A DNA stretch of 64,000 nucleotides, taken from the NCBI RefSeq assembly GCF_029360765.1, contig NZ_JARKNA010000006.1, positions 124,001 through 188,000 on the forward strand, written 5' to 3'. Under the pieces are notes generated by a model. The model saw nothing but the letters and a program-made list of their open reading frames with translations. It was not told where the DNA came from and did no database searches. This document shows, piece after piece, positions 32,914 to 42,148 of the stretch. Origin of the DNA: Terrimonas pollutisoli (GTDB taxonomy: Bacteria > Bacteroidota > Bacteroidia > Chitinophagales > Chitinophagaceae). The position numbers were made by a program, and so were the translations under genes. Position 1 is the first letter of the stretch; each line of letters begins with the position of its first letter.

Positions 32914-35900
32914 ATGAAAACCAAAACACTCTTGTTGCTCTTTTTATTTATTGGCTCCGGCTATTTTTCTTTTTCACAATTATCAGTGAAGGGGTCTGTA
33001 AAAAATGATAAGGCGGAACCATTGATTGGTGCCACCGTTTTAGTTGAAAACAAATCTGGTTTTAAAAAGGCCACGCAGTCCGGTAATGACGGATTGTTTG
33101 TCATTGCTGCAGTTCCGCAAGGCGATGACTATGTTTTTACTGTTTCTTATGTTGGCTATGCAAGTCGTGTTATTGAGGCGGTATCAGTTACGGAGGGCGG
33201 GGAATTAAACTTTGACATTAGCCTCGAACCAACAAGGTCAACCGGTGATGAAATTGTAGTGGTAGCATATTCAACACAGAAAAAAGCGAATCTCACCGGC
33301 GCAGTTGACCAGGTATCGGGCAAAGTGTTGGAAAATCGTTCCATCTCCAATTTGTCACAAGGTTTGCAGGGATTTATTCCCAATCTAAATCTTGTAATGG
33401 GCGATGGCAAACCTACGCAGTCACCTGCCTATAATATTCGTGGCAATACATCAATCGGCCAGGGAGGAAGTGCATTGGTATTGATAGATGGTGTGGAAGG
33501 AGACCCATCTTTATTAAATCCTAACGATGTCGCCAATATTACGGTTCTGAAGGACGCTTCATCTGCTGCTATCTATGGTGCCCGTGGTGCTTTTGGTGTC
33601 GTTCTTATTACTACCAAAAATCCTGTCAAGGGAAAAACAAGTATTAACTATTCTACCAACTACTCAATCAAGTCGCCCATCGTGGTTCCTGATTATGTGA
33701 CCAATGGTTATGAGTTTGCCAGGATATTTAATGACGCATGGAGTGCCTGGAATGACTACTCACAGTTTCCGCAAAACGTAAATAAGACAGTCAGGTTTTC
33801 GCAGGATTATTTGGCGGAATTAAAAAGACGCAATGAAGATCCCTCCTTGCCAAAAGTGGAAGTGAATGCGAATGGCGAATATGTGTATTATGAAAACACG
33901 GATTGGTATGGACTATTGTACAAAGACAATACAAAAGCCATGGACCATAATCTTTCCATCAGCGGCAGCAATGAAAAAGCGAGTTATATGGTCACGGCCC
34001 GTTATTATGGACAGAATGGTCTGTTTCGTTACAATACCGATGACTATAAAATGTATAATATCCGGGCTAAAGGAAGCATACAGGCTCTTCCCTGGTTGAG
34101 GATTGAAAACAATATGGATTATTCCAATATGCTTTATCATAACCCGCTGAATGTAGGTGAAGGCGGCGGCATCTGGAGAAATATAGCAGATGAAGGACAT
34201 GAAATGTCTCCGTTGTTTAACCCGGATGGCAATCTTTCTTACTCGGCAGCTTATACCGTTGGTGATTTTGTTTACGGTAAAAATGGAATTGATTTTGACA
34301 AGAGAATTTTGCGTAACCGTACCGCTTTTACAACCGAATTTTTCAACAACACACTTCGGCTAAAAGGAGATTTCACTATTCAAAATCTTGACAACAATTC
34401 TAAAACCATTCGTGTGGCCGTACCTTATAGCCGCAAGCCTGGTGTAATTGAGTATGTCGGCACTACCACCAATGATATTGCAGAAAATTATACGGAAACT
34501 CAATATCTGGCTACAAACCTCTATGCCGAGTATGAGAATACGATAAAACAACAACATTATTTTAAAGCCCTGGCGGGTTTCAACTACGAGCAATCAACGT
34601 ACAAAGGACTAAATACCCAGCGGAATGGTTTGATCTATGAAAACGTTGAGAGCATTAACCTCGCACTCGGGACAGCGATTACTACCGCAGGCCCTTATGA
34701 GCAGTGGAATATCAAAGGCGGATTCTTTCGGTTGAATTATAGTTTTGACGAAAGATATTTACTCGAGGTGAATGGACGCTACGACGGTTCCTCAAAATTT
34801 CCATCTAATAAACGGTATGCATTTTTCCCGTCTGTTTCTGCCGGATGGAGAGTGGCGAAAGAACATTTCTGGAATGTTCCAAAGAATAGCATATCTGATC
34901 TGAAAATAAGAGCTTCCTATGGTTCGTTGGGTAATGGTAATATTGCTTCTTATGCCTTTATTGAACAGTTTGGTATCAGCCAGTCGGGTCGTGTGTTAGG
35001 AGGCATTCGTCCACAAACTACTTCGCAACCAAGTGTGCTACCCGATAACCTTACGTGGGAAGAAGCAACCACTACTGATGTCGGAGTTGATATTGCATTT
35101 TTGAATAATCGTTTACAGGTGAATGCTGACTGGTATATCCGCAATACAAAAGATATGTTTACAACAGGTCCGACATTGCCGGCAGTATTCGGAACCTCTG
35201 TACCCAAGGGCAACTACGCAGACCTGAGAACAAAAGGCTGGGAAGTAGTTGCAGCCTGGAGAGATAATGGAAAGTTGGCAGGTAAACCATTTGGCTATGG
35301 CATTCGCTTATCACTCGCCGACTATCAGTCAGAAATAACACGCTATAATAATCCGACTAAATTATTGAATGATTACTATGTAGGTCAAAAGTTGGGTGAG
35401 ATATGGGGCTATGTAACGGATGGATTTTTCACTAACGAAAATATAGGACAGGCTGCTCAGCAATCGCAAATCAAGAGTTCGAATTCCGGAACCACTTTAA
35501 TTGGTGATATAAAGTTTCTTGATCTGAATAAAGACGGAACGATTAATACCGGGGCAAACACTGTTGCTGATCCCGGCGACCGCAAAATCATTGGTAACTC
35601 TCAACAACGATATACGTTTGGTGCTTTGTTTGATTTTGACTGGAACAATTTCTTCATCAGCGCATTTTTCCAGGGTGTAGGTAAACAAGACTGGTGGCCG
35701 GGTGCAGAGGCAGATGCTTTTTGGGGACCTTATAACAGGCCTTACAACCGGGTACCTGCAGAGATGGTCAATGAGATATGGTCTGAGTCAAACCCTAACA
35801 CTTATTTTCCAAGACTGCGGGGTTATATAGCACAGGGTACAGGAAGATCATTGAATGTGACACAAACAAAATACCTGCAAAATGTAGCCTATGTACGGTT

Positions 35901-36147
35901 AAAGAATCTTCAACTTGGTTATAGTTTACCAAAAACACTCATCAGCCGCTTAAAGCTAAGCCAGGTGAAAGCATATATCTCTGTGGATAATATTTGGACG
36001 TACTCACCAATGTACAAAATCACGCATAACCTGGATGTAGAGAATATCCAGGGTTCTGACAGGGTACTGACTAACGGAGGCAACGGTAATGGTAATAACT
36101 ACCCGATGCTGAAAGGATGGACAGTAGGAATAAACATAGGACTTTAA
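32914..36147 (+). CDS. susC: SusC-type TonB-dependent outer-membrane transporter
   Basis: This 1077-aa protein has the SusC/RagA layout. A signal peptide (LLLLFLFIGSGYFSFSQ) precedes a CarboxypepD_reg-like domain (VKGSVKNDKAEPLIGATVLV, residues 22-110). A TonB plug follows (about 110-230; LIDGVEGDPSLLNPNDVANI and SAAIYGARGAFGVVLITTK), then a long beta-barrel that ends in a hydrophobic strand (GWTVGINIGL). It imports oligosaccharides or peptides across the outer membrane together with the SusD lipoprotein encoded 25 nt downstream. I choose the ATG at 32914. No sigma/anti-sigma or hybrid two-component regulator is adjacent. Substrate unknown. Confidence 0.97.
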   Translation: MKTKTLLLLFLFIGSGYFSFSQLSVKGSVKNDKAEPLIGATVLVENKSGFKKATQSGNDGLFVIAAVPQGDDYVFTVSYVGYASRVIEAVSVTEGGELNFDISLEPTRSTGDEIVVVAYSTQKKANLTGAVDQVSGKVLENRSISNLSQGLQGFIPNLNLVMGDGKPTQSPAYNIRGNTSIGQGGSALVLIDGVEGDPSLLNPNDVANITVLKDASSAAIYGARGAFGVVLITTKNPVKGKTSINYSTNYSIKSPIVVPDYVTNGYEFARIFNDAWSAWNDYSQFPQNVNKTVRFSQDYLAELKRRNEDPSLPKVEVNANGEYVYYENTDWYGLLYKDNTKAMDHNLSISGSNEKASYMVTARYYGQNGLFRYNTDDYKMYNIRAKGSIQALPWLRIENNMDYSNMLYHNPLNVGEGGGIWRNIADEGHEMSPLFNPDGNLSYSAAYTVGDFVYGKNGIDFDKRILRNRTAFTTEFFNNTLRLKGDFTIQNLDNNSKTIRVAVPYSRKPGVIEYVGTTTNDIAENYTETQYLATNLYAEYENTIKQQHYFKALAGFNYEQSTYKGLNTQRNGLIYENVESINLALGTAITTAGPYEQWNIKGGFFRLNYSFDERYLLEVNGRYDGSSKFPSNKRYAFFPSVSAGWRVAKEHFWNVPKNSISDLKIRASYGSLGNGNIASYAFIEQFGISQSGRVLGGIRPQTTSQPSVLPDNLTWEEATTTDVGVDIAFLNNRLQVNADWYIRNTKDMFTTGPTLPAVFGTSVPKGNYADLRTKGWEVVAAWRDNGKLAGKPFGYGIRLSLADYQSEITRYNNPTKLLNDYYVGQKLGEIWGYVTDGFFTNENIGQAAQQSQIKSSNSGTTLIGDIKFLDLNKDGTINTGANTVADPGDRKIIGNSQQRYTFGALFDFDWNNFFISAFFQGVGKQDWWPGAEADAFWGPYNRPYNRVPAEMVNEIWSESNPNTYFPRLRGYIAQGTGRSLNVTQTKYLQNVAYVRLKNLQLGYSLPKTLISRLKLSQVKAYISVDNIWTYSPMYKITHNLDVENIQGSDRVLTNGGNGNGNNYPMLKGWTVGINIGL

Positions 36148-36172
36148 TTGATCACCATTATTTACTAAGCAA

Positions 36173-37966
36173 ATGAAACAGGTAATTTTTTATATAAGTA
36201 TTCTTGGCCTGCTTATTTCCGGTTGCAAAAAACTTGACCAGGAACCAAAGGCTACGGCTTCAGCAAATGCTGTATTTGGAAGTGAAAAAGGATTGCAATT
36301 GTATGTAGCATCTTTTTACAACAATCTTCCTTCCGGTAATGATGTGGTAAGAGCAGATGCCATGAGTGATTATGGCGCAAGAACAGATGTGCCAAGCTTT
36401 TTAACCACTACAGGCTTTACCGCTTTGCAAAGCTCAGGCTGGAGCTGGACGGCTTTAAGAAATATTAACTACTTTATCGAAAACTGTACAAATCCTGCTA
36501 TTCCCGATGCTGTTCGTCAAAATTATATTGGTATAGCTCGTTTCTTCAGGGCTTTGTTTTATTATGATAAGGTACAGCGCTTTGGTGATGTACCCTGGTA
36601 TGGTAGAACCATTGCTGTATCTGATACGGCGATGTTAAAAAAACCAAGAGATTCCCGAAAGCTGGTGATGGACTCTGTATTAGCAGATCTTGATTTTGCT
36701 ATTAACAATATCACTGCTACTGATGCTACACGAAGTATGATCACAAAATATGTGGCATTGGCCTATAAATCCCGCATTTGTTTGTTTGAGGGCACATTCA
36801 GAAAATATCATGGACAGCCCGGCGGTTTAGCAGCATCTATTGCCGGTACTGCTAACGATTGGTTACAACAAGCCGTTGATGCGGCACAAGTAGTAATGAG
36901 TGAAGGCGGGTTTCGGTTAAACAACAATGGGCGCACTGATCTTTCTTACCGCCAGCTATTCACCAGCAAACAACCCGTGTCTGCGGAGATCATTCTTTCC
37001 AATGTAGCAGACGCCACATTGAATGTATTGAATGATGCAAATTGGTATTGGACCTCTGCTACCTATGGCTCCCGTCTTAGCTTTACAAGAACATTTGTCA
37101 ACACGTATTTAAATATTGACGGTACAGCTTTCACCTCAACACCCGGTTACGAGACAATGGTTTTTGCTGATGAAGTGAAAAACAGGGACAAGCGGCTGCA
37201 GCAAACCATTAGGATGGGGAATTATAAAAGAATAAATGCCGGAGCGCAGGAAGCCGCACCGCCGGTGTTCTCTTATACCTACACCGGCTACCAGCCTATT
37301 AAATGGACACTGGATGATGTGTATTACGATGGAGGTACACGGAATGACAACTCAATTTCATTGATACGATATGCTGAAGTGTTGCTTAACTATGCAGAAG
37401 CCAAAGCAGAACTCGGAACATTAACAGATGAGGATTGGGGAAAAACAATTGGTGCACTTCGTGCAAGAGCCGGCATTACAGGTGGCCTTACCTCAAAGCC
37501 CACGCAGATCGATACTTATTTACAGGAAAATTATTTTCCGGAAATTAATGACGCCACTATATTAGAAATTCGCCGGGAAAGAGCCATTGAACTGGCATGG
37601 GAAGGATTGCGTTTCGCTGACCTGGTACGATGGAAGAAGGGTGATTTGTTGACGATGCCCTGGAACGGTTTTTATGTGCCTGAGCTGAATAAGGCAATGG
37701 ATCTGAATGGTGATGGAAAGAATGATGTCCTGTTTTATAAAGGAACAGCGCCGTCGCCCATTTCGGGAGTTACATTTATTAATGTATCGGCTACATTGGC
37801 GAACGGATCAGTCAATCCTCAACGCCTGTCGAACGATACAGTCGGCGAAATTTCCTGGCTAAACAACATTGAAAGAAAGTGGGAGGATAAAAAATACCTG
37901 TATCCTATCCCCACTGCTGATCTGCTTATCAATCCGCGATTAGGCCAAAATCCGGGATGGGAATAA
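36173..37966 (+). CDS. susD: SusD/RagB surface lipoprotein
   Basis: SusD (597 aa) caps SusC and binds the nutrient outside the cell. The lipoprotein signal ends in LLISGC (Cys18). The RagB/SusD fold is shown by IARFFRALFYYDKVQRFGDV, SLIRYAEVLLNYAEAKAEL and ATILEIRRERAIELAWEGLR, with C-terminal PRLGQNPGW. It is translationally close to susC. The following gene for an exported phosphodiesterase-fold enzyme lies 93 nt downstream. Confidence 0.97.
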   Translation: MKQVIFYISILGLLISGCKKLDQEPKATASANAVFGSEKGLQLYVASFYNNLPSGNDVVRADAMSDYGARTDVPSFLTTTGFTALQSSGWSWTALRNINYFIENCTNPAIPDAVRQNYIGIARFFRALFYYDKVQRFGDVPWYGRTIAVSDTAMLKKPRDSRKLVMDSVLADLDFAINNITATDATRSMITKYVALAYKSRICLFEGTFRKYHGQPGGLAASIAGTANDWLQQAVDAAQVVMSEGGFRLNNNGRTDLSYRQLFTSKQPVSAEIILSNVADATLNVLNDANWYWTSATYGSRLSFTRTFVNTYLNIDGTAFTSTPGYETMVFADEVKNRDKRLQQTIRMGNYKRINAGAQEAAPPVFSYTYTGYQPIKWTLDDVYYDGGTRNDNSISLIRYAEVLLNYAEAKAELGTLTDEDWGKTIGALRARAGITGGLTSKPTQIDTYLQENYFPEINDATILEIRRERAIELAWEGLRFADLVRWKKGDLLTMPWNGFYVPELNKAMDLNGDGKNDVLFYKGTAPSPISGVTFINVSATLANGSVNPQRLSNDTVGEISWLNNIERKWEDKKYLYPIPTADLLINPRLGQNPGWE

Positions 37967-38059
37967 ACGGCAGGTTCCATCATTTTTATAAAGGGTTTAT
38001 TAAACAGGCAAATGTGTAAATTGCCGGCAAAGCCCTTTGAGTTTATAAGAGTAACTAAT

Positions 38060-38890
38060 ATGAAAAAAATAATTGTTTGCCTGCTCAGCGTATGTCTCAT
38101 GCTTGGGTTATCAGCCCAGACAATCATTACTGGTACTTTTAATTTACGTTACGATACTCCCAGAGACACAGGAAATCTTTGGAAGGACCGTGCACCCATA
38201 GCCGCCGCGTTAATTCGGTTTCATGAATTTGATATCGTAGGAACACAGGAAGGCCTGAAGAATCAGCTGGACGATTTGCATCAGTCATTGCCAGAGTATG
38301 CTTATTATGGTATTGGCAGGGATGATGGAAAATCAAAGGGAGAGCATTCTGCTATTTTTTATAAAAAAGAAAAATACAATGTGATCGATAGCGGTGATTT
38401 CTGGCTATCTGAACATCCTGAAAAACCAGGTTGGGGTTGGGACGCTAAACATAACCGTATCTGCTCCTGGGTAAAGCTTAAAGAAAAGAAAGGAAAGAAA
38501 GCATTTTATGTATTCAATGTTCACTATGATCACCAGGGTGTGCAGGCACGAATTGAAAGTAGTAAACTGATCATTCAAAAGATTCAGCAAATCGCGGGCA
38601 AAAGCCCGGTGATCTTTACCGGTGATTTCAATGGCAATCATCAAAGTGAATGGTACAACTTTATCAATAAAAGCGGCTGGCTAAAAGATGCGTTGTTTGA
38701 GGCGCCTCATCCCTATGTAAACAATGGAAGTTTTAATAGCTTCAAAGTAAATAATCCATCCAAAGATATCATCGATCATGTTTTTATATCGAAGGATTTC
38801 CAGGTAAGACGATATGGTATCCTGACGGATACTTATCATGGAAAATTTCCTTCCGACCACTACCCGGTACTGGTAGAGTTGAAATGGTAA
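38060..38890 (+). CDS. Exported endonuclease/exonuclease/phosphatase family enzyme
   Basis: This 276-aa protein has a signal peptide (IIVCLLSVCLMLGLSAQ) and the EEP fold. The metal and catalytic residues appear as TFNLRYD, IVGTQEG (Glu), YGIGRDDGKSKGEHSAIFY, NVHYDHQG, PVIFTGDFNG (Asp, Asn) and PSDHYPVL (Asp-His). Exported members next to SusCD pairs act on phosphodiester or sugar-phosphate substrates, but specificity is unknown. I use the ATG at 38060; the upstream extension lacks signal character. Probably cotranscribed with susD. Confidence 0.92.
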   Translation: MKKIIVCLLSVCLMLGLSAQTIITGTFNLRYDTPRDTGNLWKDRAPIAAALIRFHEFDIVGTQEGLKNQLDDLHQSLPEYAYYGIGRDDGKSKGEHSAIFYKKEKYNVIDSGDFWLSEHPEKPGWGWDAKHNRICSWVKLKEKKGKKAFYVFNVHYDHQGVQARIESSKLIIQKIQQIAGKSPVIFTGDFNGNHQSEWYNFINKSGWLKDALFEAPHPYVNNGSFNSFKVNNPSKDIIDHVFISKDFQVRRYGILTDTYHGKFPSDHYPVLVELKW

Positions 38891-38940
38891 GAAAAAGCAG
38901 GGTAATAAAATCTCACTACCTGTTTGTATTTTATACTGTA

Positions 38941-39345
38941 CTAAAAGCCCAGCTCATCTGCAGGATCCCAAAACAGCTTTTCAAAATCAACGATTTTATC
39001 ATTCTTCACTTTTATTCCTTCTTTGTTCAATAATTTTTCCATGGCATCGGGATCACCAAAATGATGTTTACCACTCAACATCCCCAGCCTGTTTACCACG
39101 CGGTGAGCCGGAATTTTTGGTTTCACTTTACCGGCGCCATTCATGGCCCAGCCCACCATTCGTGCCGATAGTTTGATGCCGGCATAATTAGCAATAGCGC
39201 CATAGGAGGTAACTCTTCCTTTTGGAATAAGCCTTGCTATATCATAAACCATTTCAAAAAATGAATCCACATTTTTTTTGACAGGAAGCGTTTTCCTTGT
39301 GGCAGATTTCTTAATGACTTTCTTTACGGGGATCTTCTTTTTCAT
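38941..39345 (-). CDS. atl: Alkyltransferase-like (ATL) DNA repair protein
   Basis: This 134-aa protein is homologous to the C-terminal domain of O6-methylguanine-DNA methyltransferase: MVYDIARLIPKGRVTSYGAI, then VGWAMNG and the active-site loop PAHRVVN (79-85). The acceptor Cys of PCHRV is replaced by Ala80, so it cannot repair by alkyl transfer. ATL proteins of this kind bind O6-alkylguanine and pass it to nucleotide excision repair. A Lys-rich N-terminal tail of about 26 residues (KKKIPVKKVIKKSATRKTLP) may add DNA affinity. ATG at 39345. Confidence 0.92.
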   Translation of the reverse strand: MKKKIPVKKVIKKSATRKTLPVKKNVDSFFEMVYDIARLIPKGRVTSYGAIANYAGIKLSARMVGWAMNGAGKVKPKIPAHRVVNRLGMLSGKHHFGDPDAMEKLLNKEGIKVKNDKIVDFEKLFWDPADELGF

Positions 39346-39448
39346 ATGTGCTGTTCCCTAAATACCAAAAATGATATGGCAATTTAAACAACACTTGTGA
39401 GGCTGTAGCTTTTTAGAGCATATTTTGTGGTAACAAAAAGGATTTGCA

Positions 39449-39598
39449 GTGGTATGCGCTTTAATATTTGTAAGCAGCTGCTCCCAAACACCCAAACAAC
39501 ACCTGTCTTCAGGATACTGGCAGGCACACCACCGGCAAGACAACCAGGCGGAATATTTTAATGCAACTGAAGTAATCACCGATCAATTCTTTCACTGA
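39449..39598 (+). CDS. Doubtful small lipoprotein or truncated remnant
   Basis: A plus-strand frame encodes VVCALIFVSSCSQTPKQHLS, a short hydrophobic stretch ending in a good lipobox (VSSC), and then a polar stretch to a stop at 39596-39598. The only in-frame start is GTG at 39449, and an in-frame stop lies 6 codons upstream, so the signal peptide lacks its positive N-terminus. It may be a small gene with a lost start, a decayed gene, or chance. A minus-strand frame over the same bases (39358-39579) has unnatural Cys/Trp content and is not believed. Confidence 0.25.
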   Translation: MVCALIFVSSCSQTPKQHLSSGYWQAHHRQDNQAEYFNATEVITDQFFH

Positions 39599-39619
39599 TG
39601 CTATGGGCTGGCACATCAA

Positions 39620-40798
39620 TCATACGGAAACAAACGCCTCCTCCAATAGCGAATCCAATACTCTTTGATATCCAAAATATGCTTCGACAACATCCCTTGC
39701 ATTTTTGCAATGTTTTTGGTAATTCCTGTTTACATCGTGTATGGCGGCACTGATTCCTTCAGCATCGTTAAAGCAAAACAGACCAATTCCTGTTTCAATA
39801 AATGATGAAAACCCGGTATCCTGTACAACGACCGGTCTGCCGCTCGCCAAATAGCAACAACTTCTTTCACTGAACCAACCACTATTAGTGATTACGTAGC
39901 CATGCTTTGCTATGCTCCATTCTCCTTTGGAAGAACGAATATATTGCTGGTAAGTTTCAGGGCTCTTTGTAATTGCTAACGGGTCTTCAATTATCCATCC
40001 CAGGCTGCTGAGTTTACTTTTAGGGGCCGTTACACTTCCCATTGCAATTTCAAATGATTCATCTATGGATTGAGGCAAGTCCAGGTAGGGATCAAAAGAA
40101 GACGACTTCATTCCATATATTTTTCCATTGTACTCTCTTGTTTTGTAACTGTCCCATTGCATCACGGTACTCCATTTCGAATTTTGGTTGCCGGCAACCA
40201 TCTTCCATACTTCAGGCACGACAGGTTGCCTGGTAGGCTTCCAGGGAAGATTATCATCAGGGATTGTGCAAACGGATTTTCCAAAGTTTTCACCAAAAGA
40301 GAAAAAGCAGTTGTGTTTTCTTGCCAGTTCAATAGCGCTTTGATCAGTAAGATGGCGAATTTGTGTAAAAACAGGATCAGTATCTACAAATGCCCTCACC
40401 GGGATTTTTTGCAGGAACTCCCTCATTGGGTTCATACCCGAAAGGTTTAAAAAAACATCTGCAGTGTTGCAAAAGTTTTTTACTGCTTTTTCAGACATAC
40501 CATACCAATTGCCTGAGTATGCATGATAATAGGCCCAGCTATCCTGCAAATCGAATTGAGAGAATATTTGCTTGATAAATTGAACCCCATATGTGGGATC
40601 ATTTGATAACATGTGTGTAGTGGGGTTGTAACAAGACGGGTAATCATTACTGTCTTCCAGAAAAATGACTTCATGCCCCATTTTTTTCAAACCCAGAACA
40701 TATTGCAGGTGATGCCATACCAGGCCTCCCAGGGGGCCGCCCACAATATAACCTGCAACAACAATACGAAGGGGGGCCGTATGGCTGATTTTTATCAC
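39620..40798 (-). CDS. Glycosyltransferase-like protein, paralog 4 of 4 (CgeB-like C-terminus)
   Basis: This 392-aa protein starts at a GTG (40798). The N-terminal Rossmann-like half begins RIVVAGYIVGGPLGGLVWHH and has GHEVIFLEDSNDYPSCYNP. The C-terminal half has AKHGYVITNSGWFSERSCC and ASGRPVVVQDTGF, matching the GT-B nucleotide-sugar site of the Glyco_trans_1_2/CgeB type (inferred). It is the last gene of the cluster. Closest of the four to the partial one at the right edge: both share ED(S)xD...SCY(N/D)P, DPTYG/NPTYG, LNLSG and DTDP(V/L)FTQIR. Soluble, no signal. Donor and acceptor unknown. Confidence 0.78.
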   Translation of the reverse strand: MIKISHTAPLRIVVAGYIVGGPLGGLVWHHLQYVLGLKKMGHEVIFLEDSNDYPSCYNPTTHMLSNDPTYGVQFIKQIFSQFDLQDSWAYYHAYSGNWYGMSEKAVKNFCNTADVFLNLSGMNPMREFLQKIPVRAFVDTDPVFTQIRHLTDQSAIELARKHNCFFSFGENFGKSVCTIPDDNLPWKPTRQPVVPEVWKMVAGNQNSKWSTVMQWDSYKTREYNGKIYGMKSSSFDPYLDLPQSIDESFEIAMGSVTAPKSKLSSLGWIIEDPLAITKSPETYQQYIRSSKGEWSIAKHGYVITNSGWFSERSCCYLASGRPVVVQDTGFSSFIETGIGLFCFNDAEGISAAIHDVNRNYQKHCKNARDVVEAYFGYQRVLDSLLEEAFVSV

Positions 40799-40852
40799 AA
40801 CAGTTTTTATTTTTTGGTCGGGTGAAAAAAATCTTCAGTGCATGAAGGTGCT

Positions 40853-41527
40853 TTATTGCTGTAACATGTATTCGCTCATGGCAAAGTTTTTTGCATCAAC
40901 TGTGTCATCAGCCTCAAGTTTCCGGATAACCTTTGCAGGATTTCCGGCTACAATACAGTAAGGTGGCACATCTTCTATTACCACAGATTTACTTCCCACT
41001 ATGGAACCTTGTCCCAGTCTTATCCCTGGTAGTATGACTGCGTCAAATCCTACCCAAACATTATCTTCAATGATAACTGGCTTTGAATTTGATAATATGG
41101 GTAATTGTCGTGAAGGACTGTAAGCCGTTGCTCTCAATAAGTTTCTCCGCTGAGCGGGAGAGAAATAGGAGGAATTTTTCCAACCATCCGTTATGACGGA
41201 TCCCCATGCAAACATGCAATGATTTCCCACCACGATATGATCACCGCAAATGAATAATGACCCATTAAGGATAGTAAACTCGCCAATTTCAATTTTACCA
41301 TTTTCACCTACGATAAAACTGGCTCTGTCATAACACCCACTGCCGCTCCCAATCGTCATTGCATCGGGTACGACCGAATTAAAAGCTTCAAAACCATAAG
41401 AGGTATCAATAAATGCATGTTCTGAAATTTTTACATTTCCAGGAATGCCTTTTTCAAACCAATCATACTCAAGGTAGATCCGTCCGTTTTCAGCTTTAGA
41501 GGGAGTTTGTACGATGTTTTGTCTCAT
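40853..41527 (-). CDS. Hexapeptide-repeat acyltransferase (WcaF/WbbJ-like), second
   Basis: This left-handed beta-helix protein of about 224 aa carries isoleucine-patch hexapeptide repeats (IIEDNVWVGFDAVILPGIRL, GSIVGSKSVVI) and the family end VAGNPAKVIRKL. The catalytic His of such acetyltransferases probably lies in the VVGNHCMFAWG region. I use the ATG at 41527 (MRQNIVQTPSKAEN), which overlaps the previous gene by 32 nt; the frame itself is open to 41611. It is a diverged tandem copy of the neighbour. It probably acetylates or acylates a sugar of the cluster product. Confidence 0.85.
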   Translation of the reverse strand: MRQNIVQTPSKAENGRIYLEYDWFEKGIPGNVKISEHAFIDTSYGFEAFNSVVPDAMTIGSGSGCYDRASFIVGENGKIEIGEFTILNGSLFICGDHIVVGNHCMFAWGSVITDGWKNSSYFSPAQRRNLLRATAYSPSRQLPILSNSKPVIIEDNVWVGFDAVILPGIRLGQGSIVGSKSVVIEDVPPYCIVAGNPAKVIRKLEADDTVDAKNFAMSEYMLQQ

Positions 41528-42128
41528 ATGGTGATAAAATTTTTCTTGCGGGATTACCCGAAGCAATGGAGCCGGCTTCAACATCTGATGTGACAAAAGC
41601 GCCGGGCTCAATTACAGCGCCTTCTCCAATATGAACGCCTTTTAAAATGGTGGCATTAAACCCGATCCATACATCGTCTTCAATTACTACCGGTGCTGTT
41701 TTTATCAACGGTCTTTTTCGACGGTTGCCAAGCGGAGATAAGGCGATTGTATCAGCCATTCGTGCAGCTGGTGTTATGGGATGAAAATCCGAGTCGGCAA
41801 TTGTAACACCCCCAGCAATGAAAACATAGTTGCCTATAGTTATTCTTTCAGAACACACCAATGAGGCATTGGCGATATAACAGTAATTGCCAATTTCAAT
41901 AAAAGCATTTTCTTCTGCAGCCAGGGATGTTCGCCACAGGGTAACATTGTCTCCCAGCTTTAAGCCAACCGGCAAGCCGGAGAAATAATGTTTAAAACAA
42001 AAAGAGGAGTCGGCGATTGTATTTTCGCCAACCTCCATATTTAATGGTATACGGCCGTTAAACCAATCTCCGGGGATAGGCTCACCGGGTCGCAAAGGAT
42101 GAAATAATATGGACGAAGTTTTTTGCAT
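41496..42128 (-). CDS. Hexapeptide-repeat acyltransferase, first
   Basis: This 210-aa protein has the left-handed beta-helix of LbetaH acyltransferases: ITIGNYVFIAGGVTIADSDF, VVIEDDVWIGFNATILKGVH, GAVIEPGAFVTSDV and SGNPARKI at the end. The His of ADSDFHP is the likely catalytic base region. It shares domain order with the following gene (40853) and was probably duplicated. It lies directly after the ketosynthase (20-nt gap) and could use acetyl-CoA or acyl-ACP. Confidence 0.87.
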   Translation of the reverse strand: MQKTSSILFHPLRPGEPIPGDWFNGRIPLNMEVGENTIADSSFCFKHYFSGLPVGLKLGDNVTLWRTSLAAEENAFIEIGNYCYIANASLVCSERITIGNYVFIAGGVTIADSDFHPITPAARMADTIALSPLGNRRKRPLIKTAPVVIEDDVWIGFNATILKGVHIGEGAVIEPGAFVTSDVEAGSIASGNPARKILSPYETKHRTNSL

Positions 42129-42148
42129 AAAATGATTTCAATTTTTGT

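Noticed and set aside
39358..39579. 73-codon minus-strand ORF
   Set aside because: Cys/Trp/Lys-heavy content, no start context and no homology pattern; a lipobox frame on the other strand is at least as plausible.
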